Origin: Muscardinus avellanarius
Taxonomy: Eukaryota > Chordata > Mammalia > Rodentia > Gliridae
Length of the DNA: 64,000 bases
Assembly: GCA_963383645.1 (NCBI GenBank)
Contig: OY726579.1
Coordinates: forward strand, 1,899,501-1,963,500
Direction of reading: 5' to 3'
This document shows positions 1-10,149 of this stretch, in pieces. A model generated the notes under the pieces. It was not told the origin of the DNA, ran no database searches, and saw only the letters and a program-made list of their open reading frames with translations. A program made the translations under genes and the position numbers. How positions within the stretch are numbered: the stretch's first letter is position 1; each line of letters opens with the position of its first letter.

Positions 1-50
1 CCCAGTAATGCAAAATAAAATAAAATAAAATAGGGCTGGGGTGTAGTCCT
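1..50 (+). mobile_element. SINE tail plus dID fragment
   Basis: The window opens in the end of a SINE (cccagta followed by AAAT/AAAAT tail), then the first bases of another ID-like right monomer (gggctggggtgtag). Both are cut off, so type and length cannot be judged. Confidence 0.6.
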
Positions 51-140
51 ATTTAAAGAAACAAAAACAAATTTCATGAGCTGCAGAGGTCCAGTATCTC
101 GGTTTTTATCAGGGCTCTACCACTTAAAAATGTGTGATCA

Positions 141-345
141 TGCCAGGTGTGGTGGCGCACGCTTGTCATCCCCGCGCTTGGGAGGCTGAGACAGGAGGAT
201 CGCGCAGGTTCGAAGCCAGCCTCAGCTGGCTTAAGAGACCCCCGTTTCCAAATAAAAAAGTATAAAATAGGTCTGGGAGTGTAGCCTGGAGGTAGAAGGG
301 TTTCCAGGAACCCCAGCACCACCAAAAAAAAAAAAAAAAAAAAAA
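141..345 (+). mobile_element. B1-dID SINE, type Y
   Basis: Full-length element with both monomers and an A21 tail. It is flanked by the TSD gtgtgatca (131-139 and 346-354). It sits at the 5' edge of the older SINE that follows. The self-complementary arm is aagccagc-ctca-gctggctt. Confidence 0.92.
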
Positions 346-354
346 GTGTGATCA

Positions 355-560
355 GCCAGGCGTGGTGGCGCACACCTGTAATCCTAGTACTTGGAAGGCT
401 GAGACGGGAGGAGCTCATGTTTGAGGACAGCCTCCACAATGTAGTGAAACTCTCAGAAATCTAGTGAGACCCTGTTTCAAAGGAAAAAACATAAAAAGGG
501 CCAGGGATGTAGCTCAGAGTTCGAATGCCCCTGGATTCAATCCCCAGTAACAGAGGTGGG
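355..560 (+). mobile_element. B1-dID SINE, type C
   Basis: Left monomer starts gccaggcgtggtggcgcaca. The right monomer gggccagggatgtagctcag ends ccccagtaac. Many substitutions, so older than the copy inserted beside it. Confidence 0.85.
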
Positions 561-564
561 GAAA

Positions 565-735
565 GAATGTGTAATCATAGGCAAGCTAATTCACTCTCTG
601 CCTCTCTTTCCTCGTCTATAAAGTGGAAATAAATCTTAATTGTGTCTACTTCATAGAATTAATTTAGTCAAGACCCTGGTAACCCCAGGATCATAAATCT
701 GCCACATAGTAATTACCCCATGAATGATGGTTATT
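565..735 (+). mobile_element. MIR fragment
   Basis: The order of words matches the MIR core and tail: a caagctaattcactctctgcctc block, ctcgtctataaagtgg, then a cacatagtaattaccccatgaatg-like end. Divergence is high, as expected for this mammal-wide element. Confidence 0.7.
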
Positions 736-756
736 GTATTAAATCCTAATTTTGTG

Positions 757-967
757 TGTGTGTGTGTGTGTGTGGTACTGGGGTGGAACCCAGGGGCTTT
801 TCTACCTCATGGCTATACTCCCAGACCTATTTTAAATTTTATTTGAAACAGGGTCTCACTAAGTTGCTGAGAGCCTAAGTAGCTGAGGCTGGCTTCGAAC
901 CTGTGCGATCCTCCTGTCTCAGCTTTCCAAGCGCAGGGATTACAAGCGTGCACCACCACACCCAGCT
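757..967 (-). mobile_element. B1-dID SINE, type C
   Basis: Read on the minus strand it runs from the B1 head (complement of gtgcaccaccacacccagct) to the dID end, with the A-tail replaced by a (TG)n run at 755-773. Confidence 0.85.
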
Positions 968-996
968 AAACACTAATATTTAAGATGACCCAGTCA

Positions 997-1194
997 GCCA
1001 GGTGTGGTGGCGCACACTTGTAATCCTGGTGCTTGGGAGGCGGAGACAGGAGGATCGCGCAGGTTCGAAGCCAGCCTCAGCTGGCTTAAGAGACTGTTTC
1101 CAAATAAAAATATAAAATAGATGTGAGAGTGTAGCCTGGAGGTAGAAGGGCTTCCAGGAACCCCGGTACCACCAAAAAATAAAAAAAAAAAAAA
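997..1194 (+). mobile_element. B1-dID SINE, type Y
   Basis: Complete copy ending in an A-rich tail. The TSD gaccca(g/a)tca lies at 987-996 and 1195-1204 with one mismatch. Arm sequence aagccagc-ctca-gctggctt is intact. Confidence 0.9.
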
Positions 1195-1204
1195 GACCCA
1201 ATCA

Positions 1205-2159
1205 TTCAGTTACTTGTGTCAATAACACTAGTCTTTCTGCACTCAAGCAAATTGAGTTGTAATGTTCAAAGTGGTCTGAAGCAACATGCTTCTTGTCCTA
1301 GTCCCCTGAAACATCATGTGGACAAATTCCCCCCGCAAATCAGCCTTTGCCCGGTGCCAGTGGTGGTATGCATTGGCCTGGCAGATTGTAAATAAGCACC
1401 CCAGTCGGCCAGAGGATCGAGGGAGCCCCCCAGCGCGGGAGGGAGGCTTGGAGACCTCCCAAATTCTGCCAAGACCTATGTAAGCTGGTGAGCCCTTGAC
1501 CACGCACTTCTCCCCTGGCTTCCTCACCCCTCCCTCTCACTGTGACCATGAGAATATTGACATCAGTACGTTCACTCTTCTGCTCCCCAAAGACTCAAGT
1601 GCTCTGAAATGAGGAAAAGCCAAGGCAGAGGACCCAGGTGGCCGTGGGGACTGGCGGGATCCATAGTCTATTAGCACAGGGCGGGGAGAGCGAGGGCGAA
1701 AGCGCTGAGATGGGGCTGGCCCTTCAGGGTCACTGCCCAGTAGCAGGGACAGGTCATTTAATTCCAGGACCCTGCTGTCTTTCCTTTGCAAAACAAAGGC
1801 ACTGGGCCAGATAAACAGTGACTAGCTTCTCTGGTTTCCAAAAATCCTCTCAGTGTTTGAGGGTAGAATGTCAGGCAGCTGGCTTCGGCTGTGCGCGTCT
1901 CCTATGTGAGCCACCCCCCCCTGGGTGTCTTGTTCCCTGCGTCTGTCTCAACATCCATTTTCGGCGAGACCATCCAATTGTGCGTTGCCTCTCCTGCTGG
2001 ACTTGATGTAGGACGGAAGGAATAAGTAGGTAGAAAGGAGACAGACAGGAAGGAAAAGTGAAAAATATAACTTTGATATAAGAAGAACCTGGAGCTAAAG
2101 CGCTTCTGCCTCTAGTCCACAAACCAGTCCTCTTTCCCAGGCCTGACTCTCCCATAAAG
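1205..2159. other. Repeat-poor non-coding block
   Basis: No recognisable young repeat. Short open frames lack any family resemblance. 1730-1860 has a weak MIR/L2-like look (tttcctttgcaaaac... gggccagat) but is too diverged to call. GC-rich around 1400-1500. Confidence 0.5.
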
Positions 2160-2586
2160 TCTTGGGAAATTCGTAGATCCGAGAGTTAACAATATTTCCG
2201 AGAAAACCTATAATTTAGGATATCCCAGCTGATCTGTCAATCAACTAATGAGAACCCCAATCAACCCAAGATCATCCACCCTAAGGCCGACCAGACCACC
2301 TGCCCACCATAAACCGCCTTAGGACTACCGGACTGGGCTCATCCTCACATACCGTCTCTATCCCACCCCTCACGAAAGTCCCCTATAAGAAGAGAACCCT
2401 GAATTTTCCAATCTGCCTTCCTCATCTTGAGGGGCCCGCATTCTCTCTTGAATGTGTATTTCCTCCCCTTTTCCCCAATAAACCTCTGCCCATGTCTCTA
2501 ACTGGCGTGTGCTCAAATTCTTTTCCGTCACGTTAGCCAAGGACCCTGCAGACCCCGAGTCCCTGAGCTGAGAGCTCACCCCAACA
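2160..2586 (+). mobile_element. Class I ERV LTR, partial
   Basis: The segment has the order of a gammaretrovirus-type LTR: a U3-like region with TATA-like ctataagaag at 2383, polyadenylation signal ccccaataaa at about 2475, then a U5-like stretch ending ccccaaca. The matching tgttgggg start is not present, so the left end is probably lost. No internal retroviral sequence follows, so it is a solo or truncated LTR. Boundaries are approximate. Confidence 0.55.
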
Positions 2587-2617
2587 GACTGAGGTCCCTT
2601 TAGGACAGAGATTCTGT

Positions 2618-2838
2618 TTTCTCTTTGTTTGTTTGTTTGTTTTGCAGTACTGGAGACGGCACCCAGGGGCATTCTACCTCCAAGCGACAGCCCAGCCATA
2701 TTTTTTATTCTTTATTTTGAAACAAGGTCTCACTGAGTTACAAGGGGCCTAAGTAACTGAGGCTGTCTGTGAACCACAATCCTCCTGTCTCAGTCTCCCG
2801 AAGTCTGGGATGACAAGCGTGCGCCACCGCGCCCCGTT
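2618..2838 (-). mobile_element. B1-dID SINE, type R/C
   Basis: Minus-strand element with a (GTTT)n-modified tail at 2625-2641 and a full B1 head ending gtgcgccaccgcgccccg. It has the type R word for gtctgtgaaccacaatcc (complement of ggattgtggttcacagac). Confidence 0.85.
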
Positions 2839-2905
2839 TAGAGACTCTTTTAAATTCATTTCATTCCTAGTGCTGAGAACTCTGCTCCCTTGATGTATTA
2901 GTCAA

Positions 2906-2945
2906 GAATACCAGCAGGGTGTGGTGGTATACGCCTGTTATACCC
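2906..2945 (+). mobile_element. B1 head fragment
   Basis: Only the first 40 bases of the left monomer remain (cagggtgtggtggtatacgc), then a CT-rich satellite begins. Confidence 0.5.
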
Positions 2946-2963
2946 ACATATACACATAGCTAA

Positions 2964-3118
2964 TGTGTCTGTCTGTCTGCCTCTCTCCCTCTCTCCCCCT
3001 CTCCCTCCCTCTCCCTCTCTCTCTCCCTCTCCCTCTCCCTCTCTCTCCCTCCCTCTCTCTCCCTCCCTCTCTCTCCCTCTCCCTCCCTCCCTCCCTCCCT
3101 CCCTCCCTCTCTCTCCAT
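2964..3118. repeat. (CTCTCCC)n low-complexity tract
   Basis: 155 bases of pure pyrimidine made of ctctccc and ccctccct words. All open frames here are repeat artefacts. Confidence 0.95.
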
Positions 3119-3124
3119 TGCACA

Positions 3125-3476
3125 TAGGGGAGAAAACATGTCCACGTGTCTTTCTGAGTCTGACCCTTGCGCTACTTTAACACGACGATCTCCAGTTCTA
3201 CCCGTTTTCCTGCAAAGTGCGTGATTACGTTCTTCTTTCTGGTTGAATAATACTCCATTTCGTATTTGTTTGAGTGGACATACGTGTGTGTATCATATTT
3301 TCTTTATCGAATCATCTGTTTACGTGCACCTAGGTTGACTCTCTCACTTGACTGTTGTGACCAGTGCTTCAATAAACATGGCTACACAGGTACCTCTATA
3401 CCTATGCTGACCTTAATTTCTTTAGGTATATACCAAGGAGTAGAAAACCTGGAGGATAAGTTGGTTCCATTCCTAA

Positions 3477-3521
<45 letters not shown>

Positions 3522-3835
3522 GCTAGGGATTGAACCCAGGGGCCTTCGACCTCCAAGCTATATGCCTAGCCCCATTTTTTATTCTTTATTTAAAACAAGG
3601 TCTCACTAAGTTGCAGAGGGTCTCACTAACTAGCTGAGGCTGCCTCCGAACCCAGACCCTCCAGCCTCAGCCTCCCAAGTATTGGGATTACAAGCGTGCG
3701 CCACCACGCCTGGCTCATTCCTAGTCTTTTGTGGTACCTCCATCCTGACCTCCACAGTAATGCAAGTCAATTCACGTGCCCACCCGCACTGTTTAAGGAT
3801 TTCTTTATCCCTGTAGGCTCACCGGCATGAGGGAT
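3125..3835 (-). mobile_element. L1 fragment split by a SINE
   Basis: 3125-3480 matches the L1 3' part of ORF2 in antisense (gaataatactccatttcg, ttcaataaacatggctacac, ggtatataccaaggagtag). The same element resumes at 3716 (gtggtacctccatcctgacc, ttctttatccctgtaggctc). The gap is the SINE insertion at 3481-3715. Frames are broken throughout. Confidence 0.85.
3481..3715 (-). mobile_element. B1-dID SINE inserted in L1
   Basis: Minus-strand element whose tail has become (GT)20. TSD cattccta(a/g)tc is seen at 3468 and 3716, which proves insertion into the L1. Confidence 0.92.
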
Positions 3836-3917
3836 CACCTTTAGCCAAATTTCCATATATCAAATTATACACTCATTCCTATCGTGTTAAGCCAATTTCT
3901 AAATCTCTACAGGATTC

Positions 3918-4084
3918 TGCTTCTGACCTACACCCCCAGCCCTGTTTCTTCTTTAATTTTGCAAACAGGGTCTCACTAAGCTGCTGAGAGGCTTGCTAAG
4001 TAGCTGAGGCTGGCCTCAGACCTGTGATCCTCCTGTCTCAGCCTCCCAAGTACTGGGATTACAAACATGCACCACCACGCCCAG
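3918..4084 (-). mobile_element. B1-dID SINE, truncated right monomer
   Basis: Begins part-way into the right monomer (tacacccccagccctg) and runs to a complete B1 head (gcaccaccacgcccag). Confidence 0.85.
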
Positions 4085-4746
4085 TCAAGATTCCTGACTG
4101 ACACAAGAAAAGACTAAATGCAGCCATGCGGTGGTTTTTGCAAGGGAAAAAAAGCTACCGATTAGTAAAACCAGAATGTGAGTGCTAGCTTTCTGGATTC
4201 TAGGAAAATCGACAATAAGGACAAGAGCAAACACTTCAACTGGTCAGGTCCAAAGATTATATTTTCTTTCAAAGCTGGGGTTCTGCCTGTTAAAGCCCCT
4301 GGTGAATCAGAATTCACAGTGGTTCTTTTGTGATGACTCCAAGCCTAAAACATGATCCACTTTTCTTATACACATGGATAAACAGCCATATCTTGATGGT
4401 ATGTTAGTTAGGAGCACCGAGAGAGACAAATCAGGGTGTCTACAAGGAATGCGGGTGTGTTTGACAGGAACCAAGACCTAGGACTGTCTAATCAGACACG
4501 TGGAGGTAAGTGATATGTCAGCTACTGTGTGCGCAGGTCAGAGTTAACCTTCTCAAGGGTTAGATGAAACCATTTCCTGCATTCCAGCTGGCCAGGCTAT
4601 GTGCAACATTTTCAAGTATCATGAGGGTTACTGTCTGAGAATGGTTGTTCTTCTTATTATACCCTTCAAGTATGCTAGGCGCCAAGGAACCCAGCTCCTT
4701 GCCACACGACGATTCTGGTGTGATTGGCTATTATGAGGGAATTTCC

Positions 4747-4785
<39 letters not shown>

Positions 4786-5053
4786 AAAGTCTGCCATTGT
4801 GCTTTGGATAATAAAGCCTTTTGATCTGTTAGTGATTACAGTTTCAGCCTTGTGATCCTTCCTGGTCCTGGCTCTTCCAGCATCCTCCTATTCCTCCTCC
4901 TGCCATGCCTTCCTCCTGCTTGGGTCCCTCCTCCTAACCCGCATCTCTCCCTCTTGAATCCTATTCGTTCTTCCACTGTCACCATGGTGACCAGTAAGGG
5001 CTGTTGACACAGCTACTGATGCTGGCAGATGTATAAGGCTCTGAGTTTGGATC
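4085..5053. other. Repeat-poor non-coding block with (ATT)n
   Basis: No gene or young repeat. A pure (ATT)12 array lies at 4748-4782. 4860-4945 is pyrimidine-rich. An aataaagccttttgatc word at 4809 could be an LTR remnant but has no supporting context. Confidence 0.45.
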
Positions 5054-5206
5054 AAAGTCCTACAGATTAGCCGGGCGTGGTGGCGCACGCTTGTAATCCC
5101 AGCATTTGGGAGGCTGAGACCTGAGGATCATGGTTCACGAACAGCCTCAGCTACTTAGTGAGGCCCTCTGCGACTTAGTGAGACTCTGTTTCAAAATAAA
5201 GAATAA

Positions 5207-5405
5207 GCCGGGCGTGGTGGCGCACGCTTGTAATCCCCACTCTTGGGAGGCGGAGACAGGAGGATCGCGCAGGTTCGAAGCCAGCTGCGCTGGCATAAGA
5301 GACCCTGTTTCAAGAAGATAAAATAGGTCTGGGAGTGTAGCCCAGAGGTAGACAGACTTCCAGGAACCCCAGTACCACCAAAAAAATAAATAAATAAAAA
5401 TAAAA
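5207..5405 (+). mobile_element. Nested B1-dID SINE, type Y
   Basis: Inserted in the linker of the outer SINE. TSD aaataaagaataa at 5194-5206 and 5406-5418. The arm reads aagccagc-tgc-gctggcat, with one mismatch in the stem. Confidence 0.9.
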
Positions 5406-5418
5406 AAATAAAGAATAA

Positions 5419-5660
5419 AGCCAAGCATGGTGGTACACGCTTGTAATCCCAGCATTCGGGAGGCTGAGACCAGAGGATCGCGGTTCGCGGACAGCCTCAG
5501 CTACTTAGTGAGGCCCTCCGCAACTCAGTGAGACCCGGTTTCAAAATAAAGAATAAAAAAATAGGGCACAGGGTGTAGCTCAGAGGTCAAATGCCTCTGG
5601 GTTCCATCCCCAGACCTGCAAAAAAATATAAAAAAATAAAAATAAAGAAAGAAAAAAAAA
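5419..5660 (+). mobile_element. Nested B1-dID SINE, type R
   Basis: Second inner element of the nest. It has ggttcgcggacagcctcag in the left monomer and gtcaaatgcctctgggttcc in the right monomer, with a long A-rich tail. Confidence 0.88.
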
Positions 5661-5731
5661 TCGGGCTGGGGCTGTAGCTCAGAGGTAGAATGGGTTCAAT
5701 CACCAGCATCACAGAAAAAGTCCTACAGATT

Positions 5732-6680
5732 AAAATATTAATAGCAATAATAAGAACAGCAGCAAATGAAACAGCAAGAAAAAGAGTTAGGGGCTATTGG
5801 AAGCAATTTCTGTAAAAAGCATAAGTCCTAGGACACGTTCCACTTTATGTGTTTGGAAAGGGAACTGTTCCCTTGGGACAGGGTTGGACACCTTTGGTGC
5901 ATCCCATGGCCATGAGTGGCTGACACCAATATTATTTTTCTCTGTAAGAAAGGGGAAAAAAACGATCCAGAAAAAAAGTAAATCAATTGCTTTTTCCAGT
6001 ATTTGAAAATCCCAGATCTCTGACCATCCCCAGGGGTCTTCGATGTAGGAAGCCCCCTGTGCCTTGGATTAGTGAAAGAAAGGTTAAGAAACAAAATTGG
6101 ATCTTACCCTCAACATGTTCAATGAAACACTCCAAATTAAGGGAAATAGAACGCTCAGCTTTTTCACTTATTTGAAAGCAATTCCATTCTGCCCACTTTG
6201 CCTACCAGCATATCAGATGTTCACCCACCCACTAATAACATAAGGGGGCCTACATGTATCCCATTCTTCTTCTGAAGGATATGTCTTTTCAGACAGAGGA
6301 GGAGATAAAAAGGAAAGAGGATTCCCCTGCACAGCAACTTAATCTGAAGTTGTAGGCCATTCCAAAACTTTCTCTCCATCCAGAATTAATATACTTCATC
6401 CTCCCTCTTAGCTTATCTCATTTTCAAACTCTTTTGATAGAGTGAAATTCATCTAGAATCAGATAACGCAGGACACATCCAGAATGTCCACGGACTTTTC
6501 TTTTACTCCCTCCAACTCTGCCATTCAGATGCCAAGATCACCTGGGGCAGGAGAGCGAGATTAAAAAAGGTAGGGAGCTTGCTTAATAGGCAAGGTGAGA
6601 GCATTTGTGATATAAATTTTCTCTTAAAGAGCAAGCCAGCAGATAGACAGCAATGCAAAACCATCCCGAACAACTGTTAT
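5732..6680. other. Repeat-poor non-coding block
   Basis: About 950 bases without a recognised repeat. No open frame resembles a known protein and no splice-site pair stands out. Composition is AT-moderate. Confidence 0.45.
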
Positions 6681-6844
6681 AGTCTGATGGAGAATGTCCC
6701 GCAAGGAGCTCAGGGTTGATAAAATTAAGTCATGAGGGCTGTAATCTCATAGGTGGATATATGTATTGTAATGGATTTACTGGGTGGTGACATAGACCTC
6801 CAGGTGGGGTGAGGCCGGAGAGAGGAGTCCCAGGGGTGTCTTTG

Positions 6845-7050
6845 TTTTTTGTTGTTTTTTTTTTTTTTGGTGGTACTGGGGTTCCTGGAAGCCCTTCTAC
6901 CTCTGGGCTACACTCCCAGACCTATTTTTATATTTTTATTTAGAAACAGGGTCTCCTAAGCCAGCGTGCGCGGCTGGCTTCGAACCTGCGCGATCCTCCT
7001 GTCTCCGCCTCCCAAGCGCGGGGATTACAAGCGTGCGCCACCACGCCCGG
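6845..7050 (-). mobile_element. B1-dID SINE, type Y
   Basis: Minus-strand copy with T-rich start. Perfect 16-bp TSD cccaggggtgtctttg at 6829-6844 and 7051-7066. The arm loop is gtgcgcg, longer than in most copies. Confidence 0.95.
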
Positions 7051-7235
7051 CCCAGGGGTGTCTTTGAATCCCCTTGCTCACTTGGTCTCTCTGCTTCTGG
7101 CCTCTGCGATGTGAAAGCAGAGCTTGGCACACTCTGTCTCTCTACTTACCACCACACTGAGCTTCAGACCCCAGCCTCACATGGGCTGAACCCAGTCTCT
7201 CCAGGAAACTATGAGCAGATAAATCTTCCTTTCTG

Positions 7236-7376
7236 TAGGCTGTGTGGTCAGTCCCTTTGGAATATAGCAGTGAGGATGTCTCTAGGCTGTGTGGTCAGTC
7301 CCTTTGGAATATAGCAGTGAGGATGTCTCTAGGCTGTGTGGTCAGTCCCTTTGGAATATAGCAGTGAGGATGTTGA
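7236..7376. repeat. 47-bp unit repeated three times
   Basis: Units begin taggctgtgtggtcagtccc at 7236, 7283 and 7330. The first two are identical. The third differs only in its last five bases (ttgac for gtctc). Confidence 0.97.
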
Positions 7377-7890
7377 CCAAGGCAACAAATTTGTCAGGGC
7401 TGCTTAGGATGTTGATTTGGGAATATGATTTTAAAAATAGTCCTTTGACCCCGCAGGGCTCAGAAGGAGGAGGTGCAGTGATTAATTTGTAGTGTCTTTC
7501 ACGAATGTCAAAGAGAGGAACAGAGAGGTGCAGTTTGGGGAATAGCATGAGACACTGATGTAACCAACCTTAGCTTTCTTCTGCTGTACTAAGTTTGAGT
7601 TTTCCAGCAGCTCTTCTCATTAGTTTCCTCCTAAGCTCTCCTGTATATATTAATTTCCTTCTAAACCCTCTTTGTATTTATGTCTAGGATTTAGGGTAAT
7701 GGGTAAAATTTGTAAGTTTTAAAAGAGCATCAGTCTAACCCTTGTATATATGCCCAATCAGGTCACTTTATCACTTTGTCTACTATCATTTTAGTGTGAG
7801 ATGTGATCACGTTCACTTGGTCTACAGCAACGACACACTGACCTGGCCTCTATGAACACACTCTTGGCCTTACAAAGGAAGACTGGCATT
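7377..7890. other. Repeat-poor non-coding block
   Basis: No gene or recognisable young repeat. AT-rich from 7600 to 7760. Confidence 0.4.
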
Positions 7891-8294
7891 CCTCCTCTTC
7901 CTCCTCCTCCTTCCCTTTCTCTTCTTTTCTTTCTCTTCCTTTTCCTTCTCTCACTCCTCCTTTTCCTCATCCTCCTACTTCTCTTCCTCCTCCTCTTCCT
8001 TCATCTCCTTCTCCTCCCCTCTTCTCCCTCCTTCTCCTCCTCCTCCTCTCCTTCCTCCTCCTTTTCCTTCTTCTCCTCCTCTCCCTCTTCTCCCTTCTTC
8101 TCCTCCTCCTCCTCTTCCTTCTCCTCCTACTTCTCCTCCTCCTCCTCTCTCCTTCCTCCTTCTCCTCCTCCTCTTCCTCCTCCTCCTTTTCCTTCCCCTC
8201 CTCCTCTCCCTCTTCTCCCTCCTTCCCCTCCTCCTCTCCCTCTTCTCCCTCCTTCTCCTCCTCCTCCCCCTCCTTCTTTTTCTTCTCCTCTCCT
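7891..8294. repeat. Polypyrimidine (CTT/CTC)n tract
   Basis: About 400 bases of almost pure C/T on this strand, mainly cctcct, ttcctc and tcttct words. It abuts the tail end of a minus-strand SINE at 8322, so it probably grew from that SINE's poly(A) tail. Long Pro/Ser/Leu frames here are artefacts. Confidence 0.95.
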
Positions 8295-8321
8295 TCACTG
8301 TTATCTTTATCATCATCATCT

Positions 8322-8395
8322 TTTATTCTTTTTGTAGTACTAGGGATTGAACCCAGAACCATTCTACCTCCAAGCTACAGCCTCAGCCACTATCA

Positions 8396-8439
<44 letters not shown>

Positions 8440-8554
8440 TTGTTTTCAAATGGTATTTCTAGATTGCTGAGAGCCTCTCTACATCGCTGAGGCTGGTCTT
8501 CAACATGCAAGCCTCCTGTCTCAGCCTCCCAAATAATGGCTACCATGCCTGGCT
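8322..8554 (-). mobile_element. B1-dID SINE with (ATT)n linker
   Basis: Right monomer 8322-8388, then a (ATT)15 expansion of the A-rich linker at 8392-8436, then the left monomer ending gctaccatgcctggctc. Confidence 0.85.
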
Positions 8555-8559
8555 CTAAA

Positions 8560-9000
8560 AAATTTTTTTTCAAAATACAAATCAATCATATCACATCCTG
8601 CTGGAAATAGCTCAGTGGCTTCCTATGGCTCCCAAGATGAAGTCCTAACTCCTTGCTGGGTCTTCTGCCTGCATATATAACTCCCAAATCTTTTGTCCAG
8701 CTTTCTCTTCTGCCCCATTCTATCCTCCAAACTCTTCTTGACTTCCAGCTGCACTGAGCTCTCAGCTTCTCCCATGTGCCTAAATTCACAAGGCTGGCCA
8801 CAAACCTGACATCCTCCTGTCTCAGCCTCCCAAGTGCTGGGATGCCAAGTGTGCACCACCATGCCGGGCTGGGCATAAAGTTTTACATGAGAGCTACCTT
8901 CCTCGTCATCCTTCAGTATTATTTCTTACATGTGTGTCCTTCCAGGATTTTTGCCTAAATAAAATACATAAGACATAGAGGGAAAACACACATATATGTA
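8560..9000 (-). mobile_element. L2 LINE fragment
   Basis: The words agctcagtggcttcctatgg, caagatgaagtcctaactcc, ctgcactgagctctcagctt and atccttcagtattat are colinear with the antisense L2 3' region. A B1 monomer interrupts it. It is too degraded to code. Confidence 0.7.
8783..8872 (-). mobile_element. B1-like monomer alone
   Basis: Only the left monomer is present (complement of ctgagacaggagg and ggtggtgcacacttgg). No dID half follows. It may be a 5' fragment or a monomeric B1. Confidence 0.75.
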
Positions 9001-9011
9001 CATATAAAGTA

Positions 9012-9230
9012 CATTGTAGCCTATGCTTGTCATCCTGGTATCTATCCAGTACCAGGAGGCTGAGACGGCGGGATCGGAGGTTCGAGGACAGCCCCAACAT
9101 CTGAGCGAAACTCTCAACAACATAGTGAGACTGTGTTTGTTTGTTTGTTTGTTTGTTTGTTTGTTTGTTTGTTTGTTAATGGGAATTTAATCCAGGGGCA
9201 TTCTGCCTCTGAGCTACAACCCCAACTTTA
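9012..9230. mobile_element. Head-to-head SINE chimera with (TTTG)n
   Basis: A plus-strand left monomer (9012-9135, ctgagacggcgggatcggag) runs into (GTTT)11 at 9136-9177. A minus-strand right monomer (9178-9230, gaatttaatccaggggcatt) follows. The two halves face each other, so this is a junction of two elements or an inversion. Confidence 0.7.
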
Positions 9231-9374
9231 TTTCATTTTTTGATTTTTTGAACACATTCTATTTTGAATCTTACTGCAAAGTTATCGTATCAAAAGTGTA
9301 TAAGAATACCTATCTCTCAGCATACAGATTTAAGATATAAAACATTAAGAAAAACTGAAAGCCAAATTCTTTTA

Positions 9375-9545
9375 GCTTTGGTTTCCTTCATCAGTTAACA
9401 AAGTCCATTTTGCAAGCATGTTTACGGAAATTAAAGGAGATAATACTTAGAGTTTTGTACATTTTTCCTGGCTCGCAAAAATGTATAAATAGATGACATA
9501 ATTGGTAGTTATTTTATGCTCCTTTGCCATATCAAATTTACCTAC
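9375..9545 (+). mobile_element. MIR fragment
   Basis: Contains tttggtttccttcatcagtt, a reduced version of the MIR cagtttcctcatctgtaaa block, followed by attaaaggagataatact. The end is indistinct. Confidence 0.6.
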
Positions 9546-10149
9546 ATCTAGTGGGCCCAGTTCTCCCCTTTAATGTTAAGAAACTAGACCTCATTTCTAA
9601 CCATTGGCCCTAGAGTTAGTACTGTTAATGATAAGAAGGTGCTAAGAAATTGAAACAGTGTGAACGAACTGGTTACAATCTCTAGGGAAGAAAGAAAATC
9701 TCCCTAACTATCTTCCCAATCAGTTTTCTAATGACGATTTTCAATTGGTCCCTCCCTTGCAGAATTGGGGAACAGCCTCATACCCAGAGCTCGGACACAC
9801 ACAGGCACTTGGTAAGTGTCTCCAGAGTCTACTTCAAGACCAGTCAGGCAATTGGGGCGGGAATAAAGAGCAGAGTGGGGACTCTGAGGGATGAACGGGT
9901 AGACTTCATGGACCCGGGTCCCTATTACAGAAAGATATTGATTGCTGGCAGCACAGCTGAGGGACCGCCTTTGGAAAGGCCATAGAAAGGGGTCTGTGGC
10001 TGAGGACCCGGGCTCAGCCCAGGATAAGACCCTTGGCAGGCTCAACCCCAGAATGGCACCGAGCCTGCTTACCAAACAGCAGCTGCAGAGAGAGAGAGTT
10101 TGTTGAAACTTCGGCACTCTCCGGGACACAGTGATGCCTTTGTAATCTA
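9546..10149. other. Repeat-poor block with exon-like segment
   Basis: No repeat or gene identified. 9763-9811 is bounded by good splice consensus on the plus strand (see findings), but there is no protein evidence. Confidence 0.4.

Larger units (their letters stand above)
5070..5716 (+). mobile_element. Three-SINE nest, outer type R/C element
   Basis: The TSD aaagtcctacagatta flanks the whole block (5054-5069 and 5717-5731). The outer left monomer is 5070-5193. Its right monomer is found only at 5661-5716 (cgggctggggctgtagctca). Two other SINEs occupy the linker between them. Confidence 0.9.
6681..7376 (+). mobile_element. MaLR/ERVL-like LTR, copy 1 of a family
   Basis: Shares a colinear series of words with 39300-39712: aattaagtcatgagggctgt, attgtaatggatttactggg, tggggtgaggccggagagag, actatgagcagataaatctt. 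The layout is like that of MaLR LTRs. A type Y SINE interrupts it at 6845-7050, and its 3' end is triplicated (7236-7376). I cannot assign a Repbase name. Confidence 0.6.

Noticed and set aside
1730..1860. Possible MIR or L2 remnant
   Set aside because: Only two weak words match. Too diverged to separate from chance by eye.
7852..8337. 161-codon Pro/Ser/Leu-rich frame
   Set aside because: It is a translation of the polypyrimidine tract. The opposite strand gives Glu/Arg/Lys frames of similar length, as expected from simple sequence.
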